A stretch of 64,000 nucleotides of DNA. It comes from Trichodesmium sp. MAG_R02. GTDB taxonomy: Bacteria > Cyanobacteriota > Cyanobacteriia > Cyanobacteriales > Microcoleaceae. The notes beneath the pieces are model-generated. The model was not told the origin of the DNA and made no database searches. It worked only from the letters and a program-made list of their open reading frames with translations. Position 1 is the first letter of the stretch. The number at the start of each line of letters is the position of its first letter. The stretch spans positions 1-64,000 of the forward strand of contig JAKQYE010000001.1 in the NCBI GenBank assembly GCA_023356605.1, in the 5' to 3' direction. Made by a program: the position numbers and the translations under genes. Positions 9,320 to 18,017 of this stretch are shown here, in pieces.

Positions 9320-10234
9320 ATGGCAAATTCTGTTTTAAAGAACAATGGAGTTATTTGCTCCCAGTCTCAAGCACAGGAACGTATACGTGGGTTAGTATGG
9401 AAACTATGTGTAGCGACCCTAGCATTGATGGCTATTGGTAGTGCAACCAGAGTGATGAATGCTGGTTTGGCTTGTCCTGACTGGCCTTTGTGTTATGGTA
9501 AGTTAGTACCAATGGCACAAATGAACCTACAGGTGTTTTTAGAATGGTTTCATCGCTTAGATGCAAGTTTAATTGGCTTTGGCGCGATCGCTCTGATGGG
9601 TTTATCATGGTGGAATAGACAGGAACTCCCTAGTTGGCTGCCATGGGCATCTACCTTTGCTTTGGGTCTAATAGTTTTTCAAGGTGTACTTGGCGGATTA
9701 ACAGTTACAGAATTATTACGTTTTGATATTGTTACTGCTCATCTAGGTACAGCCTTACTTTACTTTACGACTTTGTTAGTAATAGGTATGTCAATGGTCC
9801 AATACAAAGGTACTGGGAATGTTGGTAAATTACCTTGGGTGGGATTAACTGCTGCTGTTCTGGTATATCTACAAAGTTTATTGGGTGGGTTAGTGGCTTC
9901 TCGATGGGCATTGCATCAATGTTTTGGTATTGCAGAACTTTGCACGGTAATGAATAGTCACCTGGCTGGGGTTGTCCCTCCAACTGTAGCAGTAATAACA
10001 TTAGTGGTAATGGTGTGGCGGACCTCTGCTTTACATCCGCTGCTGCGAAATTTAGCAAACTTGTCTTGTTTATTAGTATTGATCCAGATAGGTTTGGGGG
10101 TTATGACTTTCCGGTTACGCCTACAAATTGAGCTATTAACAGTATCTCACCAAGCTGTAGGAGCAGCATTACTAGGAACTTTAGTGGCTTTTACTGTTAT
10201 TGCTTTACGGGATCGACAAGTTATAAATGTCTAA
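9320..10234 (+). CDS. ctaA: Heme A synthase (COX15/CtaA family)
   Basis: It oxidises the C8 methyl of heme O to the formyl group of heme A, the last step in making the cofactor of the ctaCDE oxidase. The 304 residues show eight hydrophobic segments and the paired family motifs: GLACPDWPLCYGKLVP (about 50-65) with LEWFHRLDASLIGF (about 74-87), then a C-terminal half with HQAVGAALLGTLVAF. The conserved His in WFHRL and HQAVGA are the expected heme ligands. ctaB follows 535 bp downstream in the same direction, as is usual in cyanobacteria. The hydrophilic N-terminus (first 22 residues) precedes helix 1. Identification is firm; the exact start is slightly less so. Confidence 0.96.
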   Translation: MANSVLKNNGVICSQSQAQERIRGLVWKLCVATLALMAIGSATRVMNAGLACPDWPLCYGKLVPMAQMNLQVFLEWFHRLDASLIGFGAIALMGLSWWNRQELPSWLPWASTFALGLIVFQGVLGGLTVTELLRFDIVTAHLGTALLYFTTLLVIGMSMVQYKGTGNVGKLPWVGLTAAVLVYLQSLLGGLVASRWALHQCFGIAELCTVMNSHLAGVVPPTVAVITLVVMVWRTSALHPLLRNLANLSCLLVLIQIGLGVMTFRLRLQIELLTVSHQAVGAALLGTLVAFTVIALRDRQVINV

Positions 10235-10769
10235 TTGTTAATACAGATACAGTAATTTACCCCTCTTTTGTGAGTTATTAGATTAGAAATGTTAGCTATA
10301 GCTATTAGCTAACCTTCTACGGAGGAACTGTCTTAACAGCTAAAATAAAAACTGTTAGATTCTAAAGGATTTTGCTTTTATCAATCTCCTAATATCAAGT
10401 TGCATTGATTAACCACAATATGATAAAGATAGCATACCGATGGGAGGGTCATCTTTGAAAAGTTTAGGGATTTTGAGTCCTTGGCTTTCCGGTTCGGTAG
10501 GTTTGAAGTTCTGTAGCTTTTTGATTAGCTCGGAAACAGATTTCTGGGCTGTAAGAGAGAGGTTATCTAAAGATGAAATAGCTGATTTATTTGGCTAATT
10601 AATGGAACTTGATATAATCTAGATGTGTAGTGCTATGCAAATAACTAAATTTTTAAAATTTGCTAACATCAAAAATGAACTGGCACTAAATATCTATTTC
10701 TATATTGCTGATCAAGTTTAGATGATAGAAATCATAACCAGTTTAACAGAAAATTAATAAATAAAATCC
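10235..10769. other. Gap between ctaA and ctaB with a possible minus-strand gene remnant
   Basis: On the minus strand around 10421-10590 an open frame reads SSLDNLSLTAQKSVSELIKKL and later KIPKLFKDDPPIGML, a pattern that vaguely resembles small antitoxin-type proteins. It has no ATG start and a stop immediately upstream, so at best it is a fragment. The rest is unassigned AT-rich DNA that should include the ctaB promoter. Confidence 0.25.
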
Positions 10770-11750
10770 ATGCAAGAAGTTATTTCTCATAGTCTTCCAC
10801 GACGCCATGACAATATTCTACAGGTTCTCAAAAGCTATTATCAACTTACAAAACCTCGCATTATTCTGCTGCTATTGATTACAACGGCAGCAGGAATGTG
10901 GCTGGGGGCAAAAGGAGAAGTGTCTCCCCTTCTTTTGTTCGTGACATTAGTGGGTGGTACATTGGCTTCTGGTGCCGCTAATGCTATTAACTGTATATAC
11001 GATAGCGATATTGACTATATTATGGAGCGTACTCGCTGGCGACCTATTCCATCTGGGAGGGTTAAACCTCGTGATGCTCTGATTTTTGCATTGACTTTGG
11101 CGGGGATATCATTTACTTTGCTGACAGTTTTTGCTAATTTACTAGCTGCACTGTTGGCAATGTCGGGAATAGTTTTTTATGTTGGCATTTACACTCACTG
11201 GCTAAAACGTCACAGTGTTCAAAATATTGTAGTTGGTGGGGCTGCTGGTGCTATTCCTCCGTTAGTGGGTTGGGCGGCAGTTACAGGAGAATTGAGTTGG
11301 GCCGCTTGGTTACTGTTTGCAATTATTTTTGTCTGGACTCCTCCTCATTTTTGGGCATTGGCAATTTATATTCGTGATGAATATCATGAAGTTGGGGTGC
11401 CTATGTTACCGGTGATTGAGGGAAATGAGGAAACTGCTAAACAGATTTGGGTCTACACTCTGATTTTGATTCCTATGACGCTATTGCTGGTTTATCCGTT
11501 ACATGCAAGTGGAGCACTTTATGCAGTATTAGCGACTTACCTTGGTGCTATTTTTATTAAAAGAGCTTGGCAGTTGTTGAAGGACCCTTCTAATAAGGAT
11601 GTGGCGCGATCGCTATTTAAGTATTCTATCTACTATATGATGTTGTTATGTTTGGTAATGGTGATTGATAGTTTACCTTTTACTCATGAAGTTACTACTG
11701 CTGTAGCTGATGGTTGGCAAACTTTCGTTGGTGGTGCCATCGCAATTTGA
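10770..11750 (+). CDS. ctaB: Protoheme IX farnesyltransferase (heme O synthase)
   Basis: It adds a farnesyl group to heme B, giving heme O, the substrate of CtaA. This UbiA-superfamily membrane enzyme has 326 residues. The first Asp-rich motif is [24 protein letters not shown] (about 73-96, split here: NCIYDSDID and [10 protein letters not shown]). The second conserved loop is [16 protein letters not shown] (about 200-215). Several hydrophobic helices lie in between. It is downstream of ctaA on the same strand and would work with it to supply heme A. Identification is firm. Confidence 0.97.
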   Translation: MQEVISHSLPRRHDNILQVLKSYYQLTKPRIILLLLITTAAGMWLGAKGEVSPLLLFVTLVGGTLASGAANAINCIYDSDIDYIMERTRWRPIPSGRVKPRDALIFALTLAGISFTLLTVFANLLAALLAMSGIVFYVGIYTHWLKRHSVQNIVVGGAAGAIPPLVGWAAVTGELSWAAWLLFAIIFVWTPPHFWALAIYIRDEYHEVGVPMLPVIEGNEETAKQIWVYTLILIPMTLLLVYPLHASGALYAVLATYLGAIFIKRAWQLLKDPSNKDVARSLFKYSIYYMMLLCLVMVIDSLPFTHEVTTAVADGWQTFVGGAIAI

Positions 11751-11845
11751 TCTTAGGAGTTTATGTACAAGTAATTTGTACAAATTTCATTTGAGATTAA
11801 TTTTGAAATTTAGCTTCTATAAAAAAACTGTTTGGGTGATTTTTA

Positions 11846-12207
11846 CCGAAAAATTGGGTTTAAAGCTTCCCCCATAAGTGGGCGACTTTTTAGTTGATTT
11901 TTTTCCACAGGTTATGTCCTTCTTACTTTTTAGTTCACAAGAAGAAATATATTAGTCGCGGGTGGGCATGCCGAGACTTTACGGCGCTTTTCAAGTTGAT
12001 GAACTACATCGCCATAACCAAAATCTTGTAGGGACGTTGCATAAGAGCGTCCCTACTGTGGTCGACCAACATAAAAAATGCTGTAAACGGACGGGTCGGC
12101 CAGTATAAGAGTACTGCCAAAGTAGCAGCGGCCCGTGAGATGTCAACCCGACGAGGGACTAAGGTTCGGTTTTTTCCCCGTGCCTAATGACCGTGGAGGA
12201 TGTCAAA
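11846..12207 (+). mobile_element. IS200/IS605-like relic (family C, copy 2) carrying a nested A element
   Basis: It runs from TTACCGAAAAATTGGGTTTAAAG through a GGGCGACTTTTTAG hairpin to GTGGAGGATGTCAA. Relative to copy 1 (511-775) it is interrupted by a complete 108-bp A element at 11979-12086, inserted in the A/T tract between GCCGAGAC and CGGACGGG. It has no transposase frame. Confidence 0.65.
11979..12086 (+). repeat. Repeat family A, 108 bp, inside C copy 2
   Basis: The ends are TTACGGC and GCTGTAA. The interior contains the palindromic core GTAGGGACGTTGCATAAGAGCGTCCCTAC (given here as GTAGGGACG and CGTCCCTAC arms). Confidence 0.85.
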
Positions 12208-12950
12208 CAAGTCTTTAGTTTCAATTAGAGAATATAATTTTGTTTAAGGTAGGTATTTTGCCTACCTTTTTCTTAGCTTTAGATTATCTAAAATCATTTT
12301 TCAAAACAATAGGATTTACCTACCCTCCTATCCTGAGTGTGAAGGCCAATGCCAGAAAGCCCGGATATATGGTGTCCTTATATGAAGCGTGGGTAGGTCC
12401 TGAACAAAGGAATAAACAAATAAGCTTTTGTGTATTGGGATGCTGTTTGCAGAACCTATTAGAAAAATCAGGCGATCGCTTTCTGGGAGATGAAATAGCG
12501 ATCGTCTATTTGTAGTTAAAGCTTTGGTTATTTGTAGTTAAAGCTTTGGTGGTATAAAGTGAGTAATGAGTTATGATGGTTTGGTTATGAATGGTTTGTT
12601 GATGGGGATATCACTCTTGGTTTGAGAAAGAATAGTCACCTTTGTTCCTCTGGGAAGTTGGAGAAGTTGTTTGGTGGTTGCGGATGAAACCAAAACCCGA
12701 TTTTGTGGTCTGTCTGTTTGAAGTCGATATATGTTTATAGCGGTTTTCAAATGGATGAACTACATTACCATAACCAAAACCTTGTAGGGACGTTGTATAA
12801 GGGCGTCCCTACTGTGGTCTACCAAGATGAAAACTTCTGTAATAGGGCGATCGCTCTTCCCAAGTTGAGACAAGAGCAATGGTTCTCTATAATTAAAGTA
12901 TAAAATCTATAGCAAGTTTAATTCAAATAAGCGACAGATGGAACCAGATA
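12208..12950. other. Accessory-island spacer with no recognised gene
   Basis: Open frames at 12240-12515 and 12703-12903 have no domain I recognise. The second runs through repeat A and is an artefact of it. A short duplicated motif (TATTTGTAGTTAAAGCTTTGG, adjacent copies near 12508 and 12530) is related to sequence at about 14025. Confidence 0.4.
12735..12842 (+). repeat. Repeat family A copy, 108 bp
   Basis: The left end TTATAGC and right end TCTGTAA are diverged. The core GTAGGGACG/CGTCCCTAC is intact. Confidence 0.8.
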
Positions 12951-13341
12951 AGAAATCCCCAGACTTCTAGCAAGGCAACTGGTAGCAAGGACAGCAATTC
13001 CCCAAATAAGACCCAGAAAAGGTTTCAGGAGATTTAGCGAATTCAAAAGGGTTATGGGTAAGGCAGGTCCCGGACTAGCCTGGCATCATCTTGTTGCACA
13101 AACTACTTCAAATTTACAGATTTTTGGTGCAGAAGCGATTCATAATACAGGGAATTTACTTCCCTTAGAATATGGTTCTGGGTCTATTCACCAAGAAATA
13201 ACCAATTTTTATAACTCTATTCAACCAGAGCTAACTGGTTCTGAAAGGATCACGGTGAGAGAATGGATCGGCAGACAATCTGTTGGAGAAAAATAAGACT
13301 TTGGTGTTAGAGTAGTTAGAGCTTTTGGAGGTAGAATTTAA
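12946..13341 (+). pseudogene. Polymorphic-toxin C-terminal tip (WHH-type nuclease-like), broken
   Basis: An open frame without its own clear start begins after a stop near 12945 and reads RRFSEFKRVMGKAGPG, AWHHLVAQ, FGAEAIHNTGNLLPL, GSIHQEI and REWIGRQSV. I know this pattern from the C-terminal nuclease modules of bacterial polymorphic toxins (conserved AWHH and HNTGN). In this copy a TAA at 13294-13296 cuts the protein, where the downstream duplicate has CAA and continues with DFGVRVVRAFGGRI. The N-terminal delivery part is missing. The toxin stop at 13339-13341 shares its last base with an ATG for the following immunity-like gene. Activity is unlikely. Confidence 0.6.
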
Positions 13342-13367
13342 TGCTGACTTTAGATGTAGAAAAAATT

Positions 13368-13475
13368 TTACAGCATTTTTCATATCGGTCGACCACAGTA
13401 GGGACGCCCTTATGCAACGTCCCTACAAGGTTTTGGTTATGGCGATGTAGTTCATCAATTTAAAAAGCGCTGTAA
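13368..13475 (-). repeat. Repeat family A copy, 108 bp, in duplication unit 1
   Basis: It is bounded by TTACAGC and GCTGTAA and lies in reverse orientation. It interrupts the immunity-like gene after codon 9 or 10. Confidence 0.9.
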
Positions 13476-13618
13476 ATTCGATTCCCAATGAGGTTGCTTG
13501 GGAAGATTCTGAAAGGATGACGTTGAGAGAATGGATCGGCAGACAATCTGTTGAAGAACAACAAGACTTTGGTGTTAGAGTAGTTAGAGCTTTTGGAGGT
13601 AGAATTTAATGCTGACTT

Positions 13619-14011
13619 TAGATGTAGAAAAAATTTTACAGCATTTTTCATGTCGGTCGACCACAGTAGGGACGTTGCATGCAATGTCCCTACAAGATTT
13701 TGGTTATGGCGATGTAGTTCATCAATTTAAAAAGCGCTGTAAATTCGATTCCCAATGAGGTTGCTTGGGAAGATGTGGTGCAGTTGGAGCAACTTGACGA
13801 TCGCGTTGCCATAGCTAATGACTTTTGTCCTAATATCGTTGGTGTGAATGATGGTTGTATTGAGTGGTGTCCGAAGGAGGAACCGCTAAGTGATTTGGAA
13901 AAATTGGTTTGGTGGTGGGTCGTTCGTCCAGAACTGGGGGCAGCAGTAGCTCTTGAAGCTCCACTGGAACTAAAAAGGATTATTGGTAACTATATTTTGG
14001 TGAGTTATTGA
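13619..14011 (+). pseudogene. Immunity-like gene interrupted by repeat A
   Basis: The gene starts at the ATG that overlaps the toxin stop (MLTLDVEKI). It is cut by a 107-bp A element at 13636-13742 and resumes out of frame as NSIPNEVAWEDVVQLEQLDDR, ending at 14011. Past the insertion about 90 codons remain open, with an acidic, Trp-rich C-terminal part (EWCPKEEP, KLVWWWVVRPEL). Position directly after a polymorphic-toxin tip, the one-base overlap and acidic composition suggest an immunity protein; I do not recognise the family. It is not expected to make a full product. Confidence 0.5.
13636..13742 (-). repeat. Repeat family A copy, in duplication unit 2
   Basis: Its ends match the unit 1 copy. 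The core differs: GGGACGTTGCATGCAATGTCCC replaces the usual arm, a sign of local sequence change after duplication. Confidence 0.9.
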
Positions 14012-14284
14012 GGGCGATCGTCTGTTTGTAGTCAAGACTTTAGTCGTATCAAGTTGGTGGTTGGTCCGGTGGGTTTGGTTAGTAATGGATGGGTTGTTGG
14101 TGGGGTAAATAACAGCTATTGCTTTTCTAATGTTCAGAGGGAAAAAAGCGATCGCTCCTTCAGCATGATTAGTTTTGGCAGGAGCGATCCGTCTTTATGC
14201 GAAATTGGGTTGAGTACAAGGAATATTAAATTCCTATGCCTGTTTGAACTAGCATACTTAACAAGCCAAACATACAAGCCGAGT

Positions 14285-14803
14285 TTACAGTTTTAAACGT
14301 AACCATCCCATGACTCTTCCCGGATGTGTATTACTCAAATTGTTGATACGACGACGTTTAACCTGGGTATTTGGAGCTTCCCCATCCAAATTAGACTCTT
14401 GAATTTCTATACTGCCGTTGTCGAAAACCGAGGAAACGACTCCAACGTGTCCCCATTTATTGGTAGGAGTAGAGTCAAAGAAAATAATATCACCTATCTT
14501 AGGTTGCTCGCTACCACTGAACCTAATCTTATCAGCTTGTTCTGCTGAAAGTGAGGAACCAGGTTTATTAAAGTTGATGAAACCATACTTAGCTCCACCA
14601 TTACCCCCCATCGGATTCATTTTAACGCCTAGCTCTTCAGTAAATCGTTTAACAAAGCTTACGCATTCTCCGTTATACAAATTGGGATCACGGGGAGGCC
14701 TTGGCCTTGCATACCAGGGAGGCCGAATTGCAAGTTTATGATTTAGATCATCAAGAGCGGTAGTGATTTTTGGGTTCAGGTCATCTTTCTCCTTCCCATT
14801 CAA
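14285..14803 (-). CDS. CHAP-domain cysteine amidase/peptidase, probably 5'-truncated
   Basis: CHAP enzymes cut peptidoglycan amide or peptide bonds. Catalytic features are visible: the Cys in GECVSFVKRF (about residues 45-54), the His in KWGHVGVVSSV and a later polar residue in IEIQESNL. The C-terminal GRVMGWLRLKL ends the fold. The frame begins at a TTG with no clear ribosome site. In-frame codons upstream (NIEPNDQEAYFG) continue to a TAA, and another frame further upstream is also open, so the true N-terminus appears lost by a frameshift. There is no signal peptide, so its delivery is unclear. It lies tail-to-tail with the toxin/immunity wreck. Confidence 0.65.
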   Translation of the reverse strand: MNGKEKDDLNPKITTALDDLNHKLAIRPPWYARPRPPRDPNLYNGECVSFVKRFTEELGVKMNPMGGNGGAKYGFINFNKPGSSLSAEQADKIRFSGSEQPKIGDIIFFDSTPTNKWGHVGVVSSVFDNGSIEIQESNLDGEAPNTQVKRRRINNLSNTHPGRVMGWLRLKL

Positions 14804-14950
14804 ACCAAAATAAGCTTCTTGATCATTCGGTTCAATATTGGTCCGGAACCTTTAGTAATCACACCCTCAGAATTGGTAGTCCAGATATAAGCTTGACCAT
14901 TCCTGGCATTCTGACCTTGGAGTTTGATACATTTTTGTTACAAATGAGTA
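14804..14950 (-). pseudogene. Frameshifted upstream part of the CHAP gene
   Basis: On the minus strand the frame KLQGQNARNGQAYIWTTNSE continues to GVITKGSGP, then shifts into IEPNDQEAYFGLNGKEKDD, which is in frame with the CHAP gene. Two different frames therefore carry one apparent protein, separated by a single indel near 14850. Confidence 0.45.
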
Positions 14951-15130
14951 GACTATTTATTAGGATTCAGCAGTCAGAATAAATGGCTTCAATACCATTT
15001 TTTAGCTCAGAAATCATCTTTTTCATGAAATAGACTTCTCCTGTCAAGTCTTTTTATCCCTCTGACTATTCATAACATTCTTTTTTTTAATCTGGTATGA
15101 CAGCTGTTAGCTCCTACTAGATATACTGGT

Positions 15131-15240
15131 TCTGCGTAAGTCCTATAAAAGTAATATTCATCTGAAAAAAAACTAATGATAGTACTGACAATTTCATTTT
15201 GATAGTACGCTATATATAGCGTACCTGTGTAAGTCCTGAG
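15131..15240. repeat. Repeat family E copy
   Basis: It holds TGCGTAAGTCCTAT at the left, and a GTACGCTATATATAGCGTAC palindrome followed by GTGTAAGTCCTG at the right. Confidence 0.5.
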
Positions 15241-15291
15241 CATTTATATTTTTTTTTACCCTATGCTTGTTATACTATAACTTATAATTGT

Positions 15292-15386
15292 TATAGTCAT
15301 TTCAAATAAAAATAGAAAACTTTTTCTGCACCAAACGCGAGTTATAGCAAGAAATACTTGTCTCAATATAAATTAAAATGACTATA
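15292..15386 (+). repeat. Repeat family B copy, 95 bp
   Basis: It begins TATAGTCATTTCAAATAAA, contains GCGAGTTATAGCAAGAAATA, and ends AAAATGACTATA. It lies just upstream of the RNase D-like gene. Confidence 0.8.
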
Positions 15387-15431
15387 AATGTGAAAAATAT
15401 TAGTAATTGTTTAGTAATTATCAGGTGAGTA

Positions 15432-16055
15432 ATGAGTAATTTTCAAGTATGCGATCGCGATTTAACCGAGGCCATATTATCTAATTATTTGCAAGGTGAT
15501 AGTATGGCAGTGGATACAGAAACAATGGGGTTGTTGCCAGGGCGCGATCGCTTATGTTTAGTCCAGTTATCCGACCCTCTTGGCCAAGTCACAGCAATTC
15601 GTATTCATAAGGGGCAACAAGAAGCACCAAATTTAAAACAATTAATGGAGGCCAATAATATAGTTAAAGTATTTCATTTTGCTAGATTTGATGTAGCAAT
15701 GTTGCAGCATTATTTAGATATTAAAGTTTCCCCAATTTTTTGTACCAAAATTGCTAGTAAATTAGCACGAACTTATACAAGTAAACATGGTTTAAAAGAT
15801 TTAGTAATGGAGTTAGAAAAAGTAGAGTTAGATAAATCTGCCCAAAGTTCTGACTGGGGAAATGCAGAGAATTTAACAGAGGAACAATTAAATTATGCTG
15901 CTAACGATGTGCGGTATTTATTGAGTGCCAGGGAGAAGTTAATTAAAATGTTGAAACGAGAAGAAAGGTGGGAGTTAGCACAGCAGTGTTTTGAATGTTT
16001 ACCCGTATTTGTAGGATTAGATTTGTTGCAATATAAGGATATTTTTGAGCATTAA
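15432..16055 (+). CDS. RNase D-like 3'-5' exonuclease
   Basis: This DEDD-family exonuclease probably trims RNA 3' ends. The 207 residues cover only the catalytic domain; the HRDC domains of E. coli RNase D are absent, which is common in cyanobacteria. Metal-binding residues are seen as Asp28 and Glu30 in MAVDTETMG, Asp in VFHFARFDVAML (about 82-93) and the YAANDVRYLL motif (about 155-164) with Tyr and Asp spaced as in DEDDy enzymes. It starts at the ATG in GTGAGTAATG. It stands alone, with repeats on both sides. Confidence 0.9.
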   Translation: MSNFQVCDRDLTEAILSNYLQGDSMAVDTETMGLLPGRDRLCLVQLSDPLGQVTAIRIHKGQQEAPNLKQLMEANNIVKVFHFARFDVAMLQHYLDIKVSPIFCTKIASKLARTYTSKHGLKDLVMELEKVELDKSAQSSDWGNAENLTEEQLNYAANDVRYLLSAREKLIKMLKREERWELAQQCFECLPVFVGLDLLQYKDIFEH

Positions 16056-16113
16056 TTAACTTGGGTTTTGTGGGGCGATATTTGTCTTTTTTCTGCTATT
16101 TTTAGCAGCTCAA

Positions 16114-16217
16114 AACAGATTTTAAATTGATGAACTACATCGCCATAACCAAAACCTTGTAGGGACGTTGCATAAGGGCGTCCCTACTGTGGTCGAACGA
16201 CATGAAAAATGCTGTAA
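16114..16217 (+). repeat. Repeat family A copy, left end eroded
   Basis: The core and right end (GAAAAATGCTGTAA) are intact. The left terminal TTACAGCGC is replaced by diverged sequence. Confidence 0.75.
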
Positions 16218-16262
16218 TTTGAGCAATTTTTTCCATCTATTTAGCGAGAACTCTAATATATA

Positions 16263-16366
16263 CAGGACTTACGCAAAGAAACCCGGTTAAGACAGTAAAT
16301 CATTATTTTTAACACATAGATATCTACGAGAAACCCGGTTTCTCAGTTTGCCTGCGTAAAGTCCTG
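16263..16366. repeat. Repeat family E copy with AGAAACCCGGTTTCT arms
   Basis: The ends CAGGACTTACGCAAAG and CTGCGTAAAGTCCTG are inverted. The interior repeats GAAACCCGGTT on both arms, so the transcript could fold into a long hairpin. Confidence 0.75.
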
Positions 16367-16432
16367 ATTTATTTATAACCCAGATAAAGAGGTAATTACA
16401 GCATAGAAAAACTAGGAAGATATCCTCTTGTC

Positions 16433-16456
16433 GGGGCGAATAGCATTCGCCCCTAA
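16433..16456. repeat. GGGGCGAAT/ATTCGCCCC palindrome
   Basis: CGGGGCGAATAGCATTCGCCCC is a near-perfect palindrome (arms GGGGCGAAT and ATTCGCCCC) about 40 bp beyond the mnhB-like stop codon. It could act as a terminator for the antiporter operon, but it lacks a U-run. Confidence 0.45.
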
Positions 16457-16493
16457 CCATTCTATGACGGCGATACCCATCACCCAATCATCC

Positions 16494-17156
16494 TCACAAC
16501 AACCCTCGATAACGAATAAACAATAAAATAACCGCCCACGAACCAAATGCAACTTTTATTGCCACCAAAATATTCAGTATGGGGATAATTCCTCCACTAA
16601 AGAACTCTCCTAATGTTCCTGGGGGTAATTCCCATCCCATCAGAGTTATCCCTGCCAATACAATGAATACTAAGACAGAAATCTTTTCCCAGGTAGCAGC
16701 ATTCCATCTCTTATATATCTTTTCCATCTCCTCCGATGATGAAGTTATAGCAATTAAACCAATAGCGGTTCCTCCTGCTACCCCAGCAGCAAAACCACCC
16801 CCCGGACTCAGATGCCCCCGAATTGCTAACTCAATACTTACCAAGGCAGAAATAGTCGCTCCCAAACGTGCCAAAACTATTGAAGGGCGATCGCTAAATT
16901 GATAAACCTTTTCCGTAGGTTGTTCATTCGCCAATAAAAAACGGACACCCAAAATAGCGATCGTAAACACTACCACTTCAAAAATTGTATCATAGAGTCG
17001 ATTTCTAAAAATAATACCAGAAACCGCATTAGCTACTCCACTGTCGCGCACTATTAACTCAACAACAGAAACTTCATCCCCTAGTGGCGTTCCCTCCGAC
17101 ATAATTAACACTTTGACAAACAAAGCTATTCCCGCTAAAAAATAAACCCATTTCAT
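16494..17156 (-). CDS. mnhB: Na+/H+ antiporter subunit MnhB/MrpB
   Basis: This is a membrane subunit of the multi-subunit Mrp cation/proton antiporter. The 220 residues have about six hydrophobic segments. The core GHLSPGGGFAAGVAGGTAIGL (split: GHLSPGGGFAAG at about 109-120) is the MnhB signature. The N-terminal about 85 residues (VVFTIAILGVRFLL) resemble the MbhE-like extension often fused to MnhB. Its start codon shares one base with the stop of the upstream gene, so translation is probably coupled. It is the last gene of the leftward mrp cluster. Confidence 0.9.
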   Translation of the reverse strand: MKWVYFLAGIALFVKVLIMSEGTPLGDEVSVVELIVRDSGVANAVSGIIFRNRLYDTIFEVVVFTIAILGVRFLLANEQPTEKVYQFSDRPSIVLARLGATISALVSIELAIRGHLSPGGGFAAGVAGGTAIGLIAITSSSEEMEKIYKRWNAATWEKISVLVFIVLAGITLMGWELPPGTLGEFFSGGIIPILNILVAIKVAFGSWAVILLFIRYRGLL

Positions 17157-17719
17157 TAATATGTTTCCTCCAACTCCAAATTAGGTATATTTATATATCT
17201 CACAGTTACTTCTGGTGAAGTTAGTTCCTTTTCTATAATTTCAAATAGACGATGCACTCTAATAGCAGTGTGATAAATTGGTTTGCCCTCCAGTTCTAAC
17301 TCCCCTGGTTTGCTACAAATAGCATGAACTTCTTTTGTCAGTAACCCCCATTCTAAAGCTTGTTGATTTGGATATTCCACTAATTCCAAACGCAAATGGT
17401 ATTGATCAACAATTTTTCTAATATTAGGGATGAGTTCCCCAAAAGATCCCTCAGTTTCTGCCTCAACTTCCTTAATTATTCCCAAACGCATTACTAAAGA
17501 AGAACGAACTGCTATCACATAAAGGGTAACAGCTAACATTGTTCCGACTAAAGCTTCAGTTAAAGCTACATCAGCAGCGCCTAAAACTACATAAACTAAT
17601 GCTGCTACTGCTCCTAAAATAGCTCGGGTAATAAGACCATTATAGGGATTAACTTGAAATACCAGTATCAAAGCCGTCAACGGTAACAGCGCGATTATAA
17701 TATAAACATAAATATCCAT
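17156..17719 (-). CDS. Antiporter MbhD/DUF4040-type subunit
   Basis: In cyanobacterial mrp clusters this position holds a short subunit related to the C-terminal part of MrpA. The 187 residues begin with three hydrophobic helices, including AALVYVVLGAADVALTEALVG (split: GAADVALTEALVG at about 47-59), the MbhD/DUF4040 signature. A hydrophilic C-terminal half follows (about 90-187) that I do not recognise and that probably faces the cytoplasm. It sits between mrpG (7-bp gap) and mnhB (one-base overlap). Confidence 0.8.
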   Translation of the reverse strand: MDIYVYIIIALLPLTALILVFQVNPYNGLITRAILGAVAALVYVVLGAADVALTEALVGTMLAVTLYVIAVRSSLVMRLGIIKEVEAETEGSFGELIPNIRKIVDQYHLRLELVEYPNQQALEWGLLTKEVHAICSKPGELELEGKPIYHTAIRVHRLFEIIEKELTSPEVTVRYINIPNLELEETY

Positions 17720-17726
17720 TATTTTT

Positions 17727-18017
17727 TTAACTTTTACCTTTTAACTTCTGTGTATCGGAACTCGAACAATATGCCAAAACATACCCCAAAACCGTATTCC
17801 AAATTGCCAAAGTAATAATTGCTAGTAGCAACAACGGCCATTCACTAGGTATTTTCAGGAGTAAACCAACAACAATACTCATTGAACCCAGAGTATCAGC
17901 TACCGAGAGACTATGGAGCTTAAATAACACCGATCTGTTACCAATTAAAGGAAATGTTCCCCAAAACCAGAAGATAACCCCGATAACCATTAAACCATAA
18001 CTGAAAATGTCAATCAT
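17727..18017 (-). CDS. mnhG: Na+/H+ antiporter subunit MnhG/MrpG
   Basis: This small membrane subunit of the Mrp antiporter has 96 residues and three predicted helices. The pattern LHSLSVADTLGSMSIVVGLLL (split: HSLSVADTLG) and WNTVLGYVLAYC match the PhaG/MnhG family. Its start overlaps the end of mrpF by 4 bp (ATGA arrangement). Confidence 0.9.
   Translation of the reverse strand: MIDIFSYGLMVIGVIFWFWGTFPLIGNRSVLFKLHSLSVADTLGSMSIVVGLLLKIPSEWPLLLLAIITLAIWNTVLGYVLAYCSSSDTQKLKGKS

Larger units (their letters stand above)
13240..13774. repeat. Tandem duplication, two units of about 268 bp
   Basis: Unit 1 is 13240-13507 and unit 2 is 13508-13774. Each holds the last codons of the toxin tip, the start of the immunity-like gene, a whole A element and the sequence up to TTGCTTGGGAAGAT. 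The A element is in both units at the same place, so it inserted before the duplication. Confidence 0.9.

Noticed and set aside
12240-12515. 91-codon open frame after the C element
   Set aside because: No domain recognised and it lies in a relic region; composition looks like a chance frame.
12703-12903. 66-codon open frame reading DELHYHNQNLVGTLYKGVPTV
   Set aside because: The same peptide appears in every A copy with few stops; it is a property of the repeat, not a gene.
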